NCBI GenBank assembly: GCA_005772765.1
Contig: SXIR01000172.1
Coordinates: 1-42,152 of the forward strand
DNA length: 42,152 bases
DNA from: Actinomycetota bacterium
Lineage (GTDB): Bacteria > Actinomycetota > Acidimicrobiia > IMCC26256 > PALSA-610
Direction of reading: 5' to 3'
Positions 42,097 through 42,152 of the stretch are shown one piece after another (position 1 is the stretch's first letter; each line of letters starts with the position of its first letter). The position numbers and the translations under genes were made by a program. The notes beneath the pieces were generated by a model. The model searched no databases. It saw only the letters and a program-made list of their open reading frames with translations, and had not been told where the DNA came from.

Positions 42097-42152
42097 ACTG
42101 CCAGAATATAGGCTAGCTTGGCTAAAACACCAAGATTAAGCGACGAACCCAC

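Noticed and set aside
1-42152. tRNA, rRNA, CRISPR arrays, insertion sequences or phage genes
   Set aside because: No cloverleaf, repeat-spacer series, transposase motif or terminal inverted repeat was recognised by eye.

Overview
The window is high-GC DNA (roughly 65-70% by eye) with densely packed genes, many GTG starts and many ATGA/GTGA start-stop overlaps. A DUF3097 protein, an F420-type luciferase-like oxidoreductase, a KstR-type operator before paired acyl-CoA dehydrogenases, and two-domain Usp and hotdog proteins point to an actinobacterium. My guess is an uncultured Acidimicrobiia-like lineage. No rRNA, tRNA, CRISPR array, insertion sequence or phage gene was seen.

Layout. 1-4930 (minus): a branched-chain amino-acid/amide type ABC importer (LivF partial, LivG, a fused LivHM permease, a lipoprotein binding protein). 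5089-8306 (plus, divergent): amidohydrolase, Fe(II)/2-oxoglutarate dioxygenase and FAD monooxygenase, a likely catabolic operon served by the importer. 8390-12055: fused E1 alpha-beta of a branched-chain 2-oxoacid dehydrogenase, an E2-like protein lacking its catalytic residues, and a secreted lipase. 12200-13906: P450, 3Fe-4S ferredoxin and a short Rossmann protein. 14010-16727: TerC family protein, universal stress protein, double-hotdog thioesterase. 16800-19156: a perfect palindrome matching the KstR box, then two acyl-CoA dehydrogenases that look like a heteromeric pair. 19190-22644: envelope cluster with an L,D-transpeptidase, a small acidic Cys-containing secreted protein and an ECF sigma factor fused to a zinc-finger anti-sigma-like motif, a membrane helix and an extracellular domain. 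22716-32457: housekeeping and metabolic genes (DAO oxidase, DUF3097, LLM oxidoreductase, RNase D, CcdA, methyltransferase, glycoside hydrolase, EEP hydrolase, DEAD helicase, enoyl-CoA hydratase). 32567-35351: a yybP-ykoY manganese riboswitch controlling a P-type ATPase. 35378-36769: an S11 peptidase-like membrane protein without the catalytic Ser. 36953-40792: aminotransferase, SerA and a membrane AAA ATPase with pentapeptide repeats. 40825-41480: leuA promoter, Leu-rich leader peptide, attenuator and the 5' part of leuA.

The last ~670 bases do not belong to this genome by sequence logic. At about 41480 the leuA frame switches mid-protein into the C-terminus of an acetamidase/formamidase, GC falls to about 50%, and a dihydrolipoyl dehydrogenase C-terminus follows on the minus strand, itself disrupted near the right edge. 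This is most simply a chimeric assembly junction.

The most informative signals are regulatory: a riboswitch with a readable translational switch, a leucine attenuator, a KstR-type operator, and a 13-bp element placed in the same orientation before both the sigma-factor fusion and the divergent small secreted protein. Three enzyme-family proteins (E2-like, S11-like, amidohydrolase) lack signature active-site residues.
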